Source of the DNA: an uncultured Collinsella sp.
GTDB lineage: Bacteria > Actinomycetota > Coriobacteriia > Coriobacteriales > Coriobacteriaceae
DNA: 16,689 bases
Reading direction: 5' to 3'
NCBI GenBank assembly: GCA_958438955.1
Contig: CAUBTS010000039.1
Span: forward strand, 1 to 16,689
The notes under the pieces are model-generated. The model saw only the letters and a program-made list of their open reading frames with translations. It ran no database searches and was not told the DNA's origin. Of this stretch, positions 1-5,886 are shown in pieces (the first letter of the stretch is position 1; each line of letters starts with the position of its first letter). Both the position numbers and the translations under genes were made by a program.

Positions 1-1223
1 AGAACATCCAGGAATTCCTGGGCGTCGCTGCCGAATTTGAGGAGACGCACGAGGACATCGAGGGTACGCTCGAGAGCTTGGAAGAGCTGCGCGCAGCTGG
101 TGTTGCCGACGTGCCTGCCGGCGCCGAGCCCGTCGTGGTGAGCGCGCCCGCGCCCGAACCGGGGCCATTTGCCCCGGCATCCTCGTTTGAGGCACTCGTC
201 GGCGCGCGCGATGCCGCAGGTTCCAATCCGCTCGATAGCCTAGCCGCCCCGGCGCTCTCGCCGCAGGATGCCCTGGCCGCCGCCATCGCGGGCAACGCGT
301 ATGCCGCGCCGACGGGGATGCCGGCGGGTGCCGTGCATGCCGACGAGATTGAGCGCACCTACGGTCCGCTCACCTGTAAGGCGCTACCGGCACTCATGGA
401 GTGGCTGGCCCTGCGCTCCGACTTGGATTCCCTGGCCGGCGAGACGCATGCCATCACCATGATGACCATCCACTCCGCCAAGGGCCTGGAGTTCCCGGCG
501 GTGTTCGTGGCCGGCATGGAGGAGGGCATCTTCCCGCACGTGCACGACTTTGGCGGTAGTGACGATCCGGGCAAGCTCGAGGAGGAGCGTCGCTTGGCCT
601 ACGTCGCCATCACGCGTGCTCGCAAGCGCCTGTTCCTGACCTATGCGGCCACGCGTCGCACCTACGGCTCGACCTCTGCCAACCCGCGCTCGCGCTTCCT
701 CAACGAGATTCCGTTTGAGGATATCGAGTTTAGCGGTATCGGTTCTGCCGGTTTTGAAGGCACGGGTTGGGAGAAGCGCGGCGACCGTCACGGCACCTTT
801 GGCTCGGGCATGGGTTCGGATATGTACGGCGGCAAGGTATTTGGTTCGCATACGCGCTCGACTGGCGGTTCCGGTTCGCGCGGCGGATCGAGCTTTGACG
901 ATTTCTTTGGTGGCAGCAGCTACGGGACCGAGCGCCATCGTGGGGTCTCGCCCGACGCTGGCCGTGTTGCCTCGACCTTTGGCTCGGGCGCACCGCGAGC
1001 CAAAAAGCCGTCGTCTAAGGTGTCGCCGACGGTGGAGCGTAAGGTCGATCGTGCCAGCGCATCGCAGGACTTTGCTGCGGGCGATACCGTGAGCCACAAG
1101 ACCTTTGGCACGGGTACCGTGATCTCGGTCGCTGGAGACATGATCGAGGTCCAATTCGAAAAGACCGGCCAGACCAAAAAGCTGATGAAGGGTTTTGCAC
1201 CGATTGTTAAGCTGAATGCCTAA
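1..1223 (+). CDS. pcrA: ATP-dependent DNA helicase PcrA/UvrD (SF1A), C-terminal part, 5' end outside window
   Basis: The reading frame is open from base 3, so the gene begins upstream; about 406 residues are visible. They hold the end of domain 2 of an SF1A 3'-5' helicase: the entry segment NIQEFLGVAAEFEE, motif V (TIHSAKGLEF, near visible residue 155) and motif VI (EERRLAYVAITRARKRL). A Gly/Ser-rich linker follows (about 735-960). The protein ends in a small Tudor-like domain (GDTVSHKTFGTGTVISV, about 1077-1220), which in PcrA/UvrD contacts RNA polymerase. Family role: unwinding in nucleotide-excision repair, removal of RecA and RNA polymerase, and plasmid replication. Oddity: an Ala/Pro-rich insert of roughly 80 residues (about 93-350) sits between the NIQEF segment and the LMEWLALRSDLD helix, where most PcrA proteins have only a few residues. 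The visible TTG at 78 is not a real start, because homologous sequence continues upstream of it. Family call is firm; PcrA versus UvrD naming is convention. Confidence 0.93.
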   Translation, partial: NIQEFLGVAAEFEETHEDIEGTLESLEELRAAGVADVPAGAEPVVVSAPAPEPGPFAPASSFEALVGARDAAGSNPLDSLAAPALSPQDALAAAIAGNAYAAPTGMPAGAVHADEIERTYGPLTCKALPALMEWLALRSDLDSLAGETHAITMMTIHSAKGLEFPAVFVAGMEEGIFPHVHDFGGSDDPGKLEEERRLAYVAITRARKRLFLTYAATRRTYGSTSANPRSRFLNEIPFEDIEFSGIGSAGFEGTGWEKRGDRHGTFGSGMGSDMYGGKVFGSHTRSTGGSGSRGGSSFDDFFGGSSYGTERHRGVSPDAGRVASTFGSGAPRAKKPSSKVSPTVERKVDRASASQDFAAGDTVSHKTFGTGTVISVAGDMIEVQFEKTGQTKKLMKGFAPIVKLNA

Positions 1224-1240
1224 CTGCGAGGTTGACCGGG

Positions 1241-1349
1241 CGTGCCGGGGGCTTTGGTCGCCTGCTCGGACAGTCCTGCTCGCACGGAGAGCACATTAAG
1301 TGCTCTCCGGCTCGTGCGGAACTCGCGATCGACCAAAGCCCCCGGCGCG
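1241..1349. repeat. Long nested inverted repeat downstream of pcrA
   Basis: Outer arms 1241-1260 and 1330-1349 are complementary at 19 of 20 positions; the odd one can form a G-U pair in RNA. Between them is a second perfect 9-bp hairpin, GGAGAGCAC (1286-1294) with GTGCTCTCC (1300-1308), loop ATTAA. No T-run follows directly, so it is not a standard intrinsic terminator. Two overlapping short frames across it (from 1232 and 1242) show no RBS or recognisable protein and are not called. It may be a dispersed palindromic element or a structured 3' end of the pcrA transcript. Confidence 0.75.
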
Positions 1350-1382
1350 CCCTCTTCCTTGTGGCGTTTTGGCCTGCAGCTT

Positions 1383-1411
1383 GCGAACGTTGCTTTGCTC
1401 GTTCGCTTTTT
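1383..1411 (+). terminator. Probable intrinsic terminator for pcrA
   Basis: A 7-bp stem GCGAACG (1383-1389) pairs with CGTTCGC (1400-1406), loop 10 nt, followed immediately by five T (1407-1411). The stem is short but the arrangement is typical. It lies 160 bp after the pcrA stop, beyond the long inverted repeat. Confidence 0.55.
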
Positions 1412-1450
1412 GATCTGGAGAGCCGGGTGGGCTGATATGTAGATACGAGT

Positions 1451-1484
1451 AGGGGCTCCTCCGTTGATGAACGGGGGAGCCCCT
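1451..1484. terminator. Hairpin between convergent pcrA and manA, probable bidirectional terminator
   Basis: A 15-bp stem (1451-1465 with 1470-1484, one T-G mismatch) and a GATG loop. It lies 26 bp past the manA stop on the minus strand and past pcrA on the plus strand. The plus-strand side is followed by T-rich sequence (TTGTTGCGTTT) but no continuous T-run. The position between convergent genes supports a terminator role for one or both. Confidence 0.6.
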
Positions 1485-1510
1485 TGTTGCGTTTGGGTTG
1501 TTGTTGCGAT

Positions 1511-2443
1511 CTAGAGGTGGCTGATAATCAGTTCCATCTTGCCTTCGAGGTCGATGGAGCTGACGGTGCTCGGGGCCAGCAGGTGGCTTCCCTTGTGGAC
1601 GGGGTCGCCGCAGACGGTGCCTTCGCCGTCGATGACCGACAGGCACATGAAGGGCCAGCGCTGGTCGAGGGTCTTGCTGCCGTTGACGCGCACACGATCG
1701 ACGGTGTAGCAGGGGTTGGACTCGAGCTCGGTCACGCCGTCCACCTCGGGCGCGGTCACCGTGCCGTCGGTCGGAGCCTGAGCATCAAAGTCGATGCAGT
1801 CGAGGCTCTGCTCAATGTGCAGCGGGCGCAGGTTGCCGTCAGTGCCGGGACGGTCGTAGTCGTACAGACGATACGTCACGTCGCTCGACTGCTGCGTCTC
1901 CAAAATGAGCGTGCCGGTCTTGATGGCGTGCACGGTACCGGAATCAATCTGGAAAAAGTCGCCCTTGTGAATCGGCAACACGTTGAGCATGTCGTCCCAA
2001 CGTCCTTCCTCGATCATTTGTGCGGCCTCGGTGCGGTCTTTAGCACGCTGGCCGACGATGATCGTGGCGTCGGGCTCGCAGTCCAGCACATACCAACACT
2101 CGGTTTTGCCCAGGCTACCGTTCTCGTGCTCGGCAGCGTACTCGTCGTTGGGATGAATCTGGATCGAAAGGTCGTCCTTGGCGTCCAGAATCTTAATGAG
2201 CAGCGGGAACTCCTTGCCCTCGCAGTTGCCAAAGAGCTCGCGATGCTCGGCCCACAGCCACGACAGCGTGTGGCCGGCATACGGGCCCTCCGCAATCTGG
2301 CAGTCGCCGTTGGGGTGGGCCGAGATGGCCCAGCACTCACCGATGGGGCCATCGGGAATGTCGTAGCCAAATACGGTTTCGAGCTGGCGGCCGCCCCAGA
2401 TCTTCTCGTGGAAGATCGGCGTCAGCTTAATCAAATCGGACAT
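1511..2443 (-). CDS. manA: Mannose-6-phosphate isomerase, class I (Firmicutes-type short form)
   Basis: Cytoplasmic zinc enzyme interconverting mannose-6-phosphate and fructose-6-phosphate. The 310-residue length fits the short Bacillus-type ManA/Pmi. Cupin zinc ligands are visible: QIHPND (Gln95, His97), KTECWY (Glu115) and GDFFQIDSGTVHAI (His172). The family segment ETQQSSDVTYRLYDYDR follows, carrying the conserved active-site Arg. Start choice: GGGGG at 2451-2455 (minus strand) lies 7 nt before the ATG at 2443 but only 1 nt before the ATG at 2449, so the later ATG is preferred; the alternative adds Met-Asn. It is downstream of the GntR-type gene on the same strand with a 74-bp gap, likely one transcript. 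Function is firm; mannose catabolism versus supply of mannose-6-P for glycans cannot be decided from sequence. Confidence 0.93.
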   Translation of the reverse strand: MSDLIKLTPIFHEKIWGGRQLETVFGYDIPDGPIGECWAISAHPNGDCQIAEGPYAGHTLSWLWAEHRELFGNCEGKEFPLLIKILDAKDDLSIQIHPNDEYAAEHENGSLGKTECWYVLDCEPDATIIVGQRAKDRTEAAQMIEEGRWDDMLNVLPIHKGDFFQIDSGTVHAIKTGTLILETQQSSDVTYRLYDYDRPGTDGNLRPLHIEQSLDCIDFDAQAPTDGTVTAPEVDGVTELESNPCYTVDRVRVNGSKTLDQRWPFMCLSVIDGEGTVCGDPVHKGSHLLAPSTVSSIDLEGKMELIISHL

Positions 2444-2450
2444 GTTCATA

Positions 2451-2455
2451 CCCCC
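2451..2455 (-). promoter_or_regulatory. Ribosome binding site deciding the manA start
   Basis: GGGGG read on the minus strand, spaced 7 nt from the ATG at 2443 and 1 nt from the ATG at 2449. The first spacing is normal and the second too tight, so translation most likely begins at 2443. Confidence 0.55.
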
Positions 2456-2466
2456 ATTGTGTTGCG

Positions 2467-2502
2467 CGGGCGCTGCGTAAAACTGTTCAAAGCGAGCGCC
2501 CG
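2467..2502. repeat. Hairpin in the gntR-manA gap
   Basis: CGGGCGCT (2467-2474) and AGCGCCCG (2495-2502) are perfectly complementary over 8 bp with a 20-nt loop. No T-run follows on the minus strand, so it should not end transcription. It could tune manA expression or protect an mRNA end; this is inference. Confidence 0.4.
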
Positions 2503-2517
2503 GATGACTACAAAAAC

Positions 2518-3237
2518 CTATGCCAACGTTGCGTTGTGCAACTCAAAGCGGTCGCCAACGTTGCGCGAGACCGAATACTCAAAGGCGGCGCCGCTGTCCA
2601 AAAAGCCAATCTGGGTGAGCTCGAGCAGGGGAGAGCCAGGTTTGGTGTCCAGGCGATCGGCTTCTTCCTCGGTTGCTGCCACGGCGCGAATGGTACGGTG
2701 GAAGCTCGAAATTTTCAGCCCGCATTGCTCGCGGACAAAGCGGTAGACCGATCCGTACAGGTCCTTCTTTTTAAGGCCCGGAATCAGCTCGAGGGGCATG
2801 TAGGTGTACTCGATAACGATGGGCTTCTCGTCGGCCTGACGCACGCGCACGATGTGATAGGCAAAGTCATCCTCGGCGATTCCCAGCTGGGCTGCGATGT
2901 CCGCTGGTGGATTAACAATCGAGAAATCGTAGACCACCGAGGTCACCTTCTCCCCGCGGTGCTCATATGAAAAGCCCTGGGCACGGTCGTTTTTGCTCTG
3001 GAAAAACGCCTGGCCGGGAAGTCCCGCCGTGTCCTTAACGTAGGTACCCGATCCACGACGGCTGGTAATAAGACCTTCCTCGGTGATTTGCTCGATAGCT
3101 CGTTTGACGGTGATTTTGGAAACGCTATAGAGCTCGCAGAACTCAACGACGGTGGGAAGCTTGTCGCCCGGTTTAAGAGCGCCATCCTCGATACTTCGAC
3201 GAATATCTGCAGCTATCGCCTCGTATTTGGGAATCAT
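2518..3237 (-). CDS. GntR-family transcriptional regulator, HutC/UTRA subfamily
   Basis: A 239-residue DNA-binding regulator. Residues 1-70 form a GntR winged helix-turn-helix (KYEAIAADIRRSIEDGALKP, PTVVEFCELYSVSKITVKRA, and the wing GLITSRRGSGTYV). Residues about 95-235 form a UTRA effector domain (VRVRQADEKPIVIEYTYMPL; later LLELTQIGFLDSGAAFEYS), the chorismate-lyase-like fold that in this subfamily binds small ligands, often sugar phosphates. AAGGAGG lies 4 nt before the ATG. It is the first gene of a likely two-gene unit with manA and is divergent from the ROK kinase, so it probably controls both from the AT-rich gap 3238-3576 and may regulate itself. The ligand is inferred: mannose-6-P, glucose-6-P or an amino-sugar phosphate are all plausible. 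Family call is firm. Confidence 0.9.
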   Translation of the reverse strand: MIPKYEAIAADIRRSIEDGALKPGDKLPTVVEFCELYSVSKITVKRAIEQITEEGLITSRRGSGTYVKDTAGLPGQAFFQSKNDRAQGFSYEHRGEKVTSVVYDFSIVNPPADIAAQLGIAEDDFAYHIVRVRQADEKPIVIEYTYMPLELIPGLKKKDLYGSVYRFVREQCGLKISSFHRTIRAVAATEEEADRLDTKPGSPLLELTQIGFLDSGAAFEYSVSRNVGDRFELHNATLA

Positions 3238-3350
3238 GGAACCTCCTTTCCAACTTGATTGAGTATAAAAGAAAGTATAGTTAACACCTAAGTATCTCTA
3301 TTTTGAGTTATTGAAAAGTTCGAGAAAGATAAAATCAAAAGTCGCCCCGC
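3238..3350. promoter_or_regulatory. AT-rich promoter/operator region of the gntR-manA unit
   Basis: Much more AT-rich than the neighbouring coding DNA. On the minus strand two TATACT sequences (perfect -10-like apart from one base) occur at 3262-3267 and 3274-3279. AGTAT recurs on the plus strand at 3262, 3274 and 3291. No good -35 was found at 16-18 bp. The repeats could also be regulator-binding half-sites. Position upstream of an autoregulatory-type GntR gene supports a control role. Confidence 0.45.
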
Positions 3351-3409
3351 TTGTAAAATCAGAGCGTTCTAAATGATAAACATCTGAGTAGTGTCGTGTT
3401 GAGGAATGA

Positions 3410-3430
3410 TCGGTCCGAGGACGGGACCGA
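3410..3430. repeat. Short hairpin in the gntR-ROK kinase gap
   Basis: TCGGTCC (3410-3416) and GGACCGA (3424-3430) form a perfect 7-bp stem with a 7-nt loop. ACCGA recurs just downstream. It could be an operator or part of a dispersed repeat. The rest of the gap (3351-3576) shows a direct repeat ACCTGTC (3485-3491 and 3499-3505) followed by CCTTTTT, and no gene. Confidence 0.35.
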
Positions 3431-3576
3431 ACCGATATAGCGGCCAGCGAACCGAATCTCGTACTCTGCGTTTCCCCAGATAAAACCTGTCAAAACAAAC
3501 CTGTCCCTTTTTGGTAGGTTTTTGCCTTGGGAGCGGTACCATACAGGCAATGTTTAAACGAGAAAGGTGGGCTCCC

Positions 3577-4530
3577 ATGGAACCTAAGCAGTATTACATC
3601 GGCATCGACGTCGGCGGCACTTCGGTTAAGGAGGGTCTGTTCGATGAGGACGGCAACCTGCTGGCCAAGGCCAGCGTGCCTACGCCTCCTATCGTTGACG
3701 CTGCGGGCTTTGCCGCGGTGACCGAGGCTATCGACCAGGTGGTCGCCAAGGCACAGATTCCGCATGCCTTTGTGGCGGGCATTGGCCTGGCCGTTCCGTG
3801 TCCTATCCCGGCGTCGGGCGATGCCAAGGTCAAGGCCAACATTGCCATTAACCTGCCCGAACTGAGGATTGCCATTCAAAAGCACTGCCCCGACGCGATC
3901 GTTAAATACGAGAACGATGCCAACGCCGCTGCCATGGGCGAGGCCTGGCTCGGCTCTGCCAAGGGCGTGCAGAACGTGGTGATGGTCACCATCGGTACCG
4001 GCGTGGGCGGCGGCGTTATCGTTAACGGCGACGTGGTATCGGGTGTTGTGGGCGCCGGCGGCGAGATTGGCCACATGTGCCTGAACCCGGCCGAGGAGCG
4101 CACCTGTGGCTGTGGCGGCCATGGCCATCTGGAGCAGTATTCCAGCGCCACCGGCGTGGTGAGCAACTACCTTGCCGAGTGCAAGAAGGCGGGCGTCGAG
4201 CCCATTGAGCTCACCGGCCCCTCCGATTCCAAGGACGTGTTCCAGGCCTGCCGCGAGGGCGACAAACTCGCGCTGGCAGCTGCCGATGCCATGGCTGACT
4301 ATCTCGGCCGTGCTCTGGCACTTATCGCCAACGTGGTCGACCCCGAGATGTTCCTGATCGGTGGCGGCGCGTCCGCTTCGGCCGATGTCTACCTCGATAA
4401 GGTTCGCGAGCACTTTAAGCAATACGCGCTTTCCGCCTCGCGCGAGACGCCCATTAAGGTCGCTTCGCTCGGCAACGACGCCGGCATCATCGGTGCCGCA
4501 TACGTAGCCCTGCGCGCCGCCGGTAAATAG
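3577..4530 (+). CDS. glcK: ROK-family sugar kinase, probable glucokinase
   Basis: A 317-residue cytoplasmic ROK kinase, likely ATP-dependent phosphorylation of glucose at C6; mannose or another hexose is possible. The N-terminal phosphate-binding motif IGIDVGGTS is at 8-16, the catalytic Asp sits in YENDANAAA (Asp114), TIGTGVGGGVIVNG at 138-151, and the ROK signature segment GAGGEIGHMC with Glu163 and His166 follows. The zinc motif reads CGCGGHGHLE (177-186): the first two Cys are present but the third, normally in CxCGxxGCxE, is His184. The C-terminal IGGGAS and NDAGIIGAA segments are typical. Start: AAAGGTGGG precedes the ATG at 3577; the in-frame extension back to 3511 has no family sequence. 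It is divergent from gntR-manA, which suits a shared hexose role. The exact sugar is inferred. Confidence 0.88.
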   Translation: MEPKQYYIGIDVGGTSVKEGLFDEDGNLLAKASVPTPPIVDAAGFAAVTEAIDQVVAKAQIPHAFVAGIGLAVPCPIPASGDAKVKANIAINLPELRIAIQKHCPDAIVKYENDANAAAMGEAWLGSAKGVQNVVMVTIGTGVGGGVIVNGDVVSGVVGAGGEIGHMCLNPAEERTCGCGGHGHLEQYSSATGVVSNYLAECKKAGVEPIELTGPSDSKDVFQACREGDKLALAAADAMADYLGRALALIANVVDPEMFLIGGGASASADVYLDKVREHFKQYALSASRETPIKVASLGNDAGIIGAAYVALRAAGK

Positions 4531-4531
4531 C

Positions 4532-4575
4532 TGGTGCAAGGGGGTCAGGTTACTTTGCACCAACATGGTGCAAAA
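4532..4575. repeat. Three-copy TGGTGCAA element forming alternative hairpins after the ROK kinase
   Basis: TGGTGCAA (4532-4539), its complement TTGCACCA (4555-4562) and TGGTGCAA again (4566-4573). The middle copy can pair with either flank. The downstream pairing is a tight 9-bp stem with a 3-nt loop (4554-4574) followed by AGGGAC; the upstream pairing has a 15-nt loop. No T-run follows. It begins one base after the kinase stop codon, so it is probably part of that mRNA's 3' end. Confidence 0.55.
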
Positions 4576-4696
4576 GGGACGGCCTTGGCCCCCATGCCTG
4601 CCCCAAATTGTGCCGTGCCCCTTCCGTCTGCGAAGGCTCGGCGCCAGCGTGCTACCATAGCTACGTCCAAGTACACATATCAAGTGGAGGATATCC

Positions 4697-5620
4697 ATGG
4701 CAAACGTTCTTGTCTTTGGTCACCAGAACCCCGATAACGACGCCATCATGAGCGCCGTCGTCCTGTCCCAGCTGCTCAACCAGGTTGAGTATGCCGGCAA
4801 CACCTACGAGGCCTGCGCCCTTGGTCAGCTTCCGGCGGAGTCCGCCAAGCTGCTCGTCGACGCCGGCATTGCCGAGCCCCGCGTGATTGAGTCCGTCGAG
4901 GCCGGTCAGCTCGTCGTCCTCACCGACCACAACGAGTCCGCCCAGTCCGTCGCCGGCCTTAAGGACGCCACGGTCTTTGGCGTCGTCGATCATCACCGCA
5001 TCGGCGATTTCGAGACCGCCGGCCCGCTGCACTACATCTGCCTGCCCTGGGGCTCCAGCTGCACCATCGTCACCAAGCTCGCCGACGTGCTCGGCGTTGA
5101 GCTTTCCGACGTCCAGGCCAAGCTGCTGCTCTCGGCCATGATGACCGACACGCTCATGCTCAAGAGCCCCACCACCACCGATGTCGACCGCGCCGTCGCC
5201 GCCAAGCTCGGCGAGCAGGTGGGCGTCGACCCGGTCAAGTTTGGCATGGAGGTCTTCCTTACCCGCCCGTCCGGCTCCTTCACCGCTGCCGAGATGGTCG
5301 GCAACGACATCAAGATGTTCGAGCCCGCCGGCAAGAAGCTGCTCATCGGCCAGTACGAGACCGTCGACAAGAGCCGTGCGCTTGGCATGATTGACGAGAT
5401 CCGCGAGGCCATGCGCGCCTACGCCGCCGAGAAGGGTGCCGACGGCATTGTCCTGTGCATCACCGACATCATGGAGGAGGGCTCGCAGGTCCTGCTCGAG
5501 GGCGAGACCGAGGCTGCTCAGAAGGGCCTGGGCATTGCCGACGAGCACGACGGCGTCTGGATGCCGGGCGTCCTCTCCCGTAAGAAGCAGGTCGCTGCCC
5601 CCATCATGGCCGCCTGCTAG
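4697..5620 (+). CDS. ppaC: Manganese-dependent inorganic pyrophosphatase, family II (DHH)
   Basis: Hydrolyses pyrophosphate to two phosphates in the cytoplasm, pulling biosynthetic reactions forward. The 307-residue length is normal. Metal-binding motifs are all in place: GHQNPDND (His9, Asp13, Asp15), LTDHNE (Asp77), the DHH box VVDHHR (98-100), and MMTDT (Asp151). The C-terminal DHHA2 domain ends with the substrate-binding motif SRKKQ (294-298). These positions nearly match those of Bacillus subtilis PpaC. No CBS regulatory domains are inserted, so it is the short, non-nucleotide-regulated form. GTGGAGG lies 6 nt before the ATG. A strong terminator follows within 60 bp, so it is either the last gene of a unit or monocistronic. 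Very secure. Confidence 0.97.
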   Translation: MANVLVFGHQNPDNDAIMSAVVLSQLLNQVEYAGNTYEACALGQLPAESAKLLVDAGIAEPRVIESVEAGQLVVLTDHNESAQSVAGLKDATVFGVVDHHRIGDFETAGPLHYICLPWGSSCTIVTKLADVLGVELSDVQAKLLLSAMMTDTLMLKSPTTTDVDRAVAAKLGEQVGVDPVKFGMEVFLTRPSGSFTAAEMVGNDIKMFEPAGKKLLIGQYETVDKSRALGMIDEIREAMRAYAAEKGADGIVLCITDIMEEGSQVLLEGETEAAQKGLGIADEHDGVWMPGVLSRKKQVAAPIMAAC

Positions 5621-5639
5621 GTTTAGTTGACCAAACGCC

Positions 5640-5679
5640 ACGACCGGATCGCGGACGCCCCGCGCTCCGGTCGTTTTTT
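5640..5679 (+). terminator. Intrinsic terminator of ppaC
   Basis: Stem ACGACCGGA (5640-5648) with TCCGGTCGT (5666-5674), reinforced by an inner stem CGCGG (5650-5654) with CCGCG (5660-5664), followed by TTTTTT ending at 5679. It lies 19 bp after the ppaC stop. Confidence 0.88.
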
Positions 5680-5705
5680 GTGCATGCGCCGCGTCGTCTC
5701 TTGGA

Positions 5706-5770
5706 CAGGCGTGCCCGTGCCGTTGAGCAAATAATGTTCAACCTGTGGTTCCGCTTTTCGGCCACGCCTG
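5706..5770 (+). promoter_or_regulatory. Structured element in the nhaA leader, candidate riboswitch aptamer or operator
   Basis: An outer stem CAGGCGTG (5706-5713) pairs perfectly with CACGCCTG (5763-5770). It encloses a hairpin GTTGAGCA (5722-5729) with TGTTCAAC (5735-5742), loop AATAA, one G-U, and a small CCG/CGG hairpin (5751-5761). As RNA this is a multi-branched domain located upstream of a terminator and the nhaA start. As DNA the inner palindrome resembles an ArsR/SmtB-type operator. I could not match it from memory to a known riboswitch consensus. Confidence 0.4.
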
Positions 5771-5816
5771 CGTGCTTGTCGTGCAGGGTAGGCTAGATGC
5801 AAGCGTAATACGTTAG

Positions 5817-5853
5817 AGCGCGGCGCCGCCACTTGGGCGGGCCGTGCTTTTTT
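5817..5853 (+). terminator. Intrinsic terminator/attenuator in the nhaA leader
   Basis: A GC-rich arm 5817-5830 pairs with 5836-5848 with one bulge and one mismatch; the loop is ACTTG, and TTTTTT (5848-5853) follows. It lies 34 bp upstream of nhaA on the same strand, where a terminator only makes sense if conditionally bypassed (attenuation) or if it stops transcription arriving from upstream. The ppaC terminator 140 bp earlier already does the latter. Confidence 0.6.
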
Positions 5854-5856
5854 AAG

Positions 5857-5872
5857 ACGGGAGCTTTCCCGT
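5857..5872 (+). promoter_or_regulatory. Hairpin directly upstream of the nhaA RBS
   Basis: ACGGGA (5857-5862) pairs with TCCCGT (5867-5872), loop GCTT. It ends 1 nt before the ribosome binding site AAAGGAG (5874-5880). It could stabilise the mRNA end or affect ribosome access. Confidence 0.4.
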
Positions 5873-5886
5873 GAAAGGAGCCGCCC

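Noticed and set aside
1232..1442. Two overlapping short plus-strand frames after pcrA
   Set aside because: They run through the inverted repeat and terminator, have no RBS and no recognisable protein.
1484..2746. 420-codon plus-strand frame opposite manA and the end of the GntR gene
   Set aside because: ManA zinc motifs and the UTRA domain on the minus strand are clear; the plus frame spans two genes and lacks family sequence.
3490..4698. 402-codon minus-strand frame opposite the ROK kinase
   Set aside because: Shadow frame, low-complexity His/Ala/Gly composition, no RBS or motif.
4661..5641. 326-codon minus-strand frame opposite ppaC
   Set aside because: Shadow of a certain pyrophosphatase gene; Gly/Asp/His-rich with no motif.
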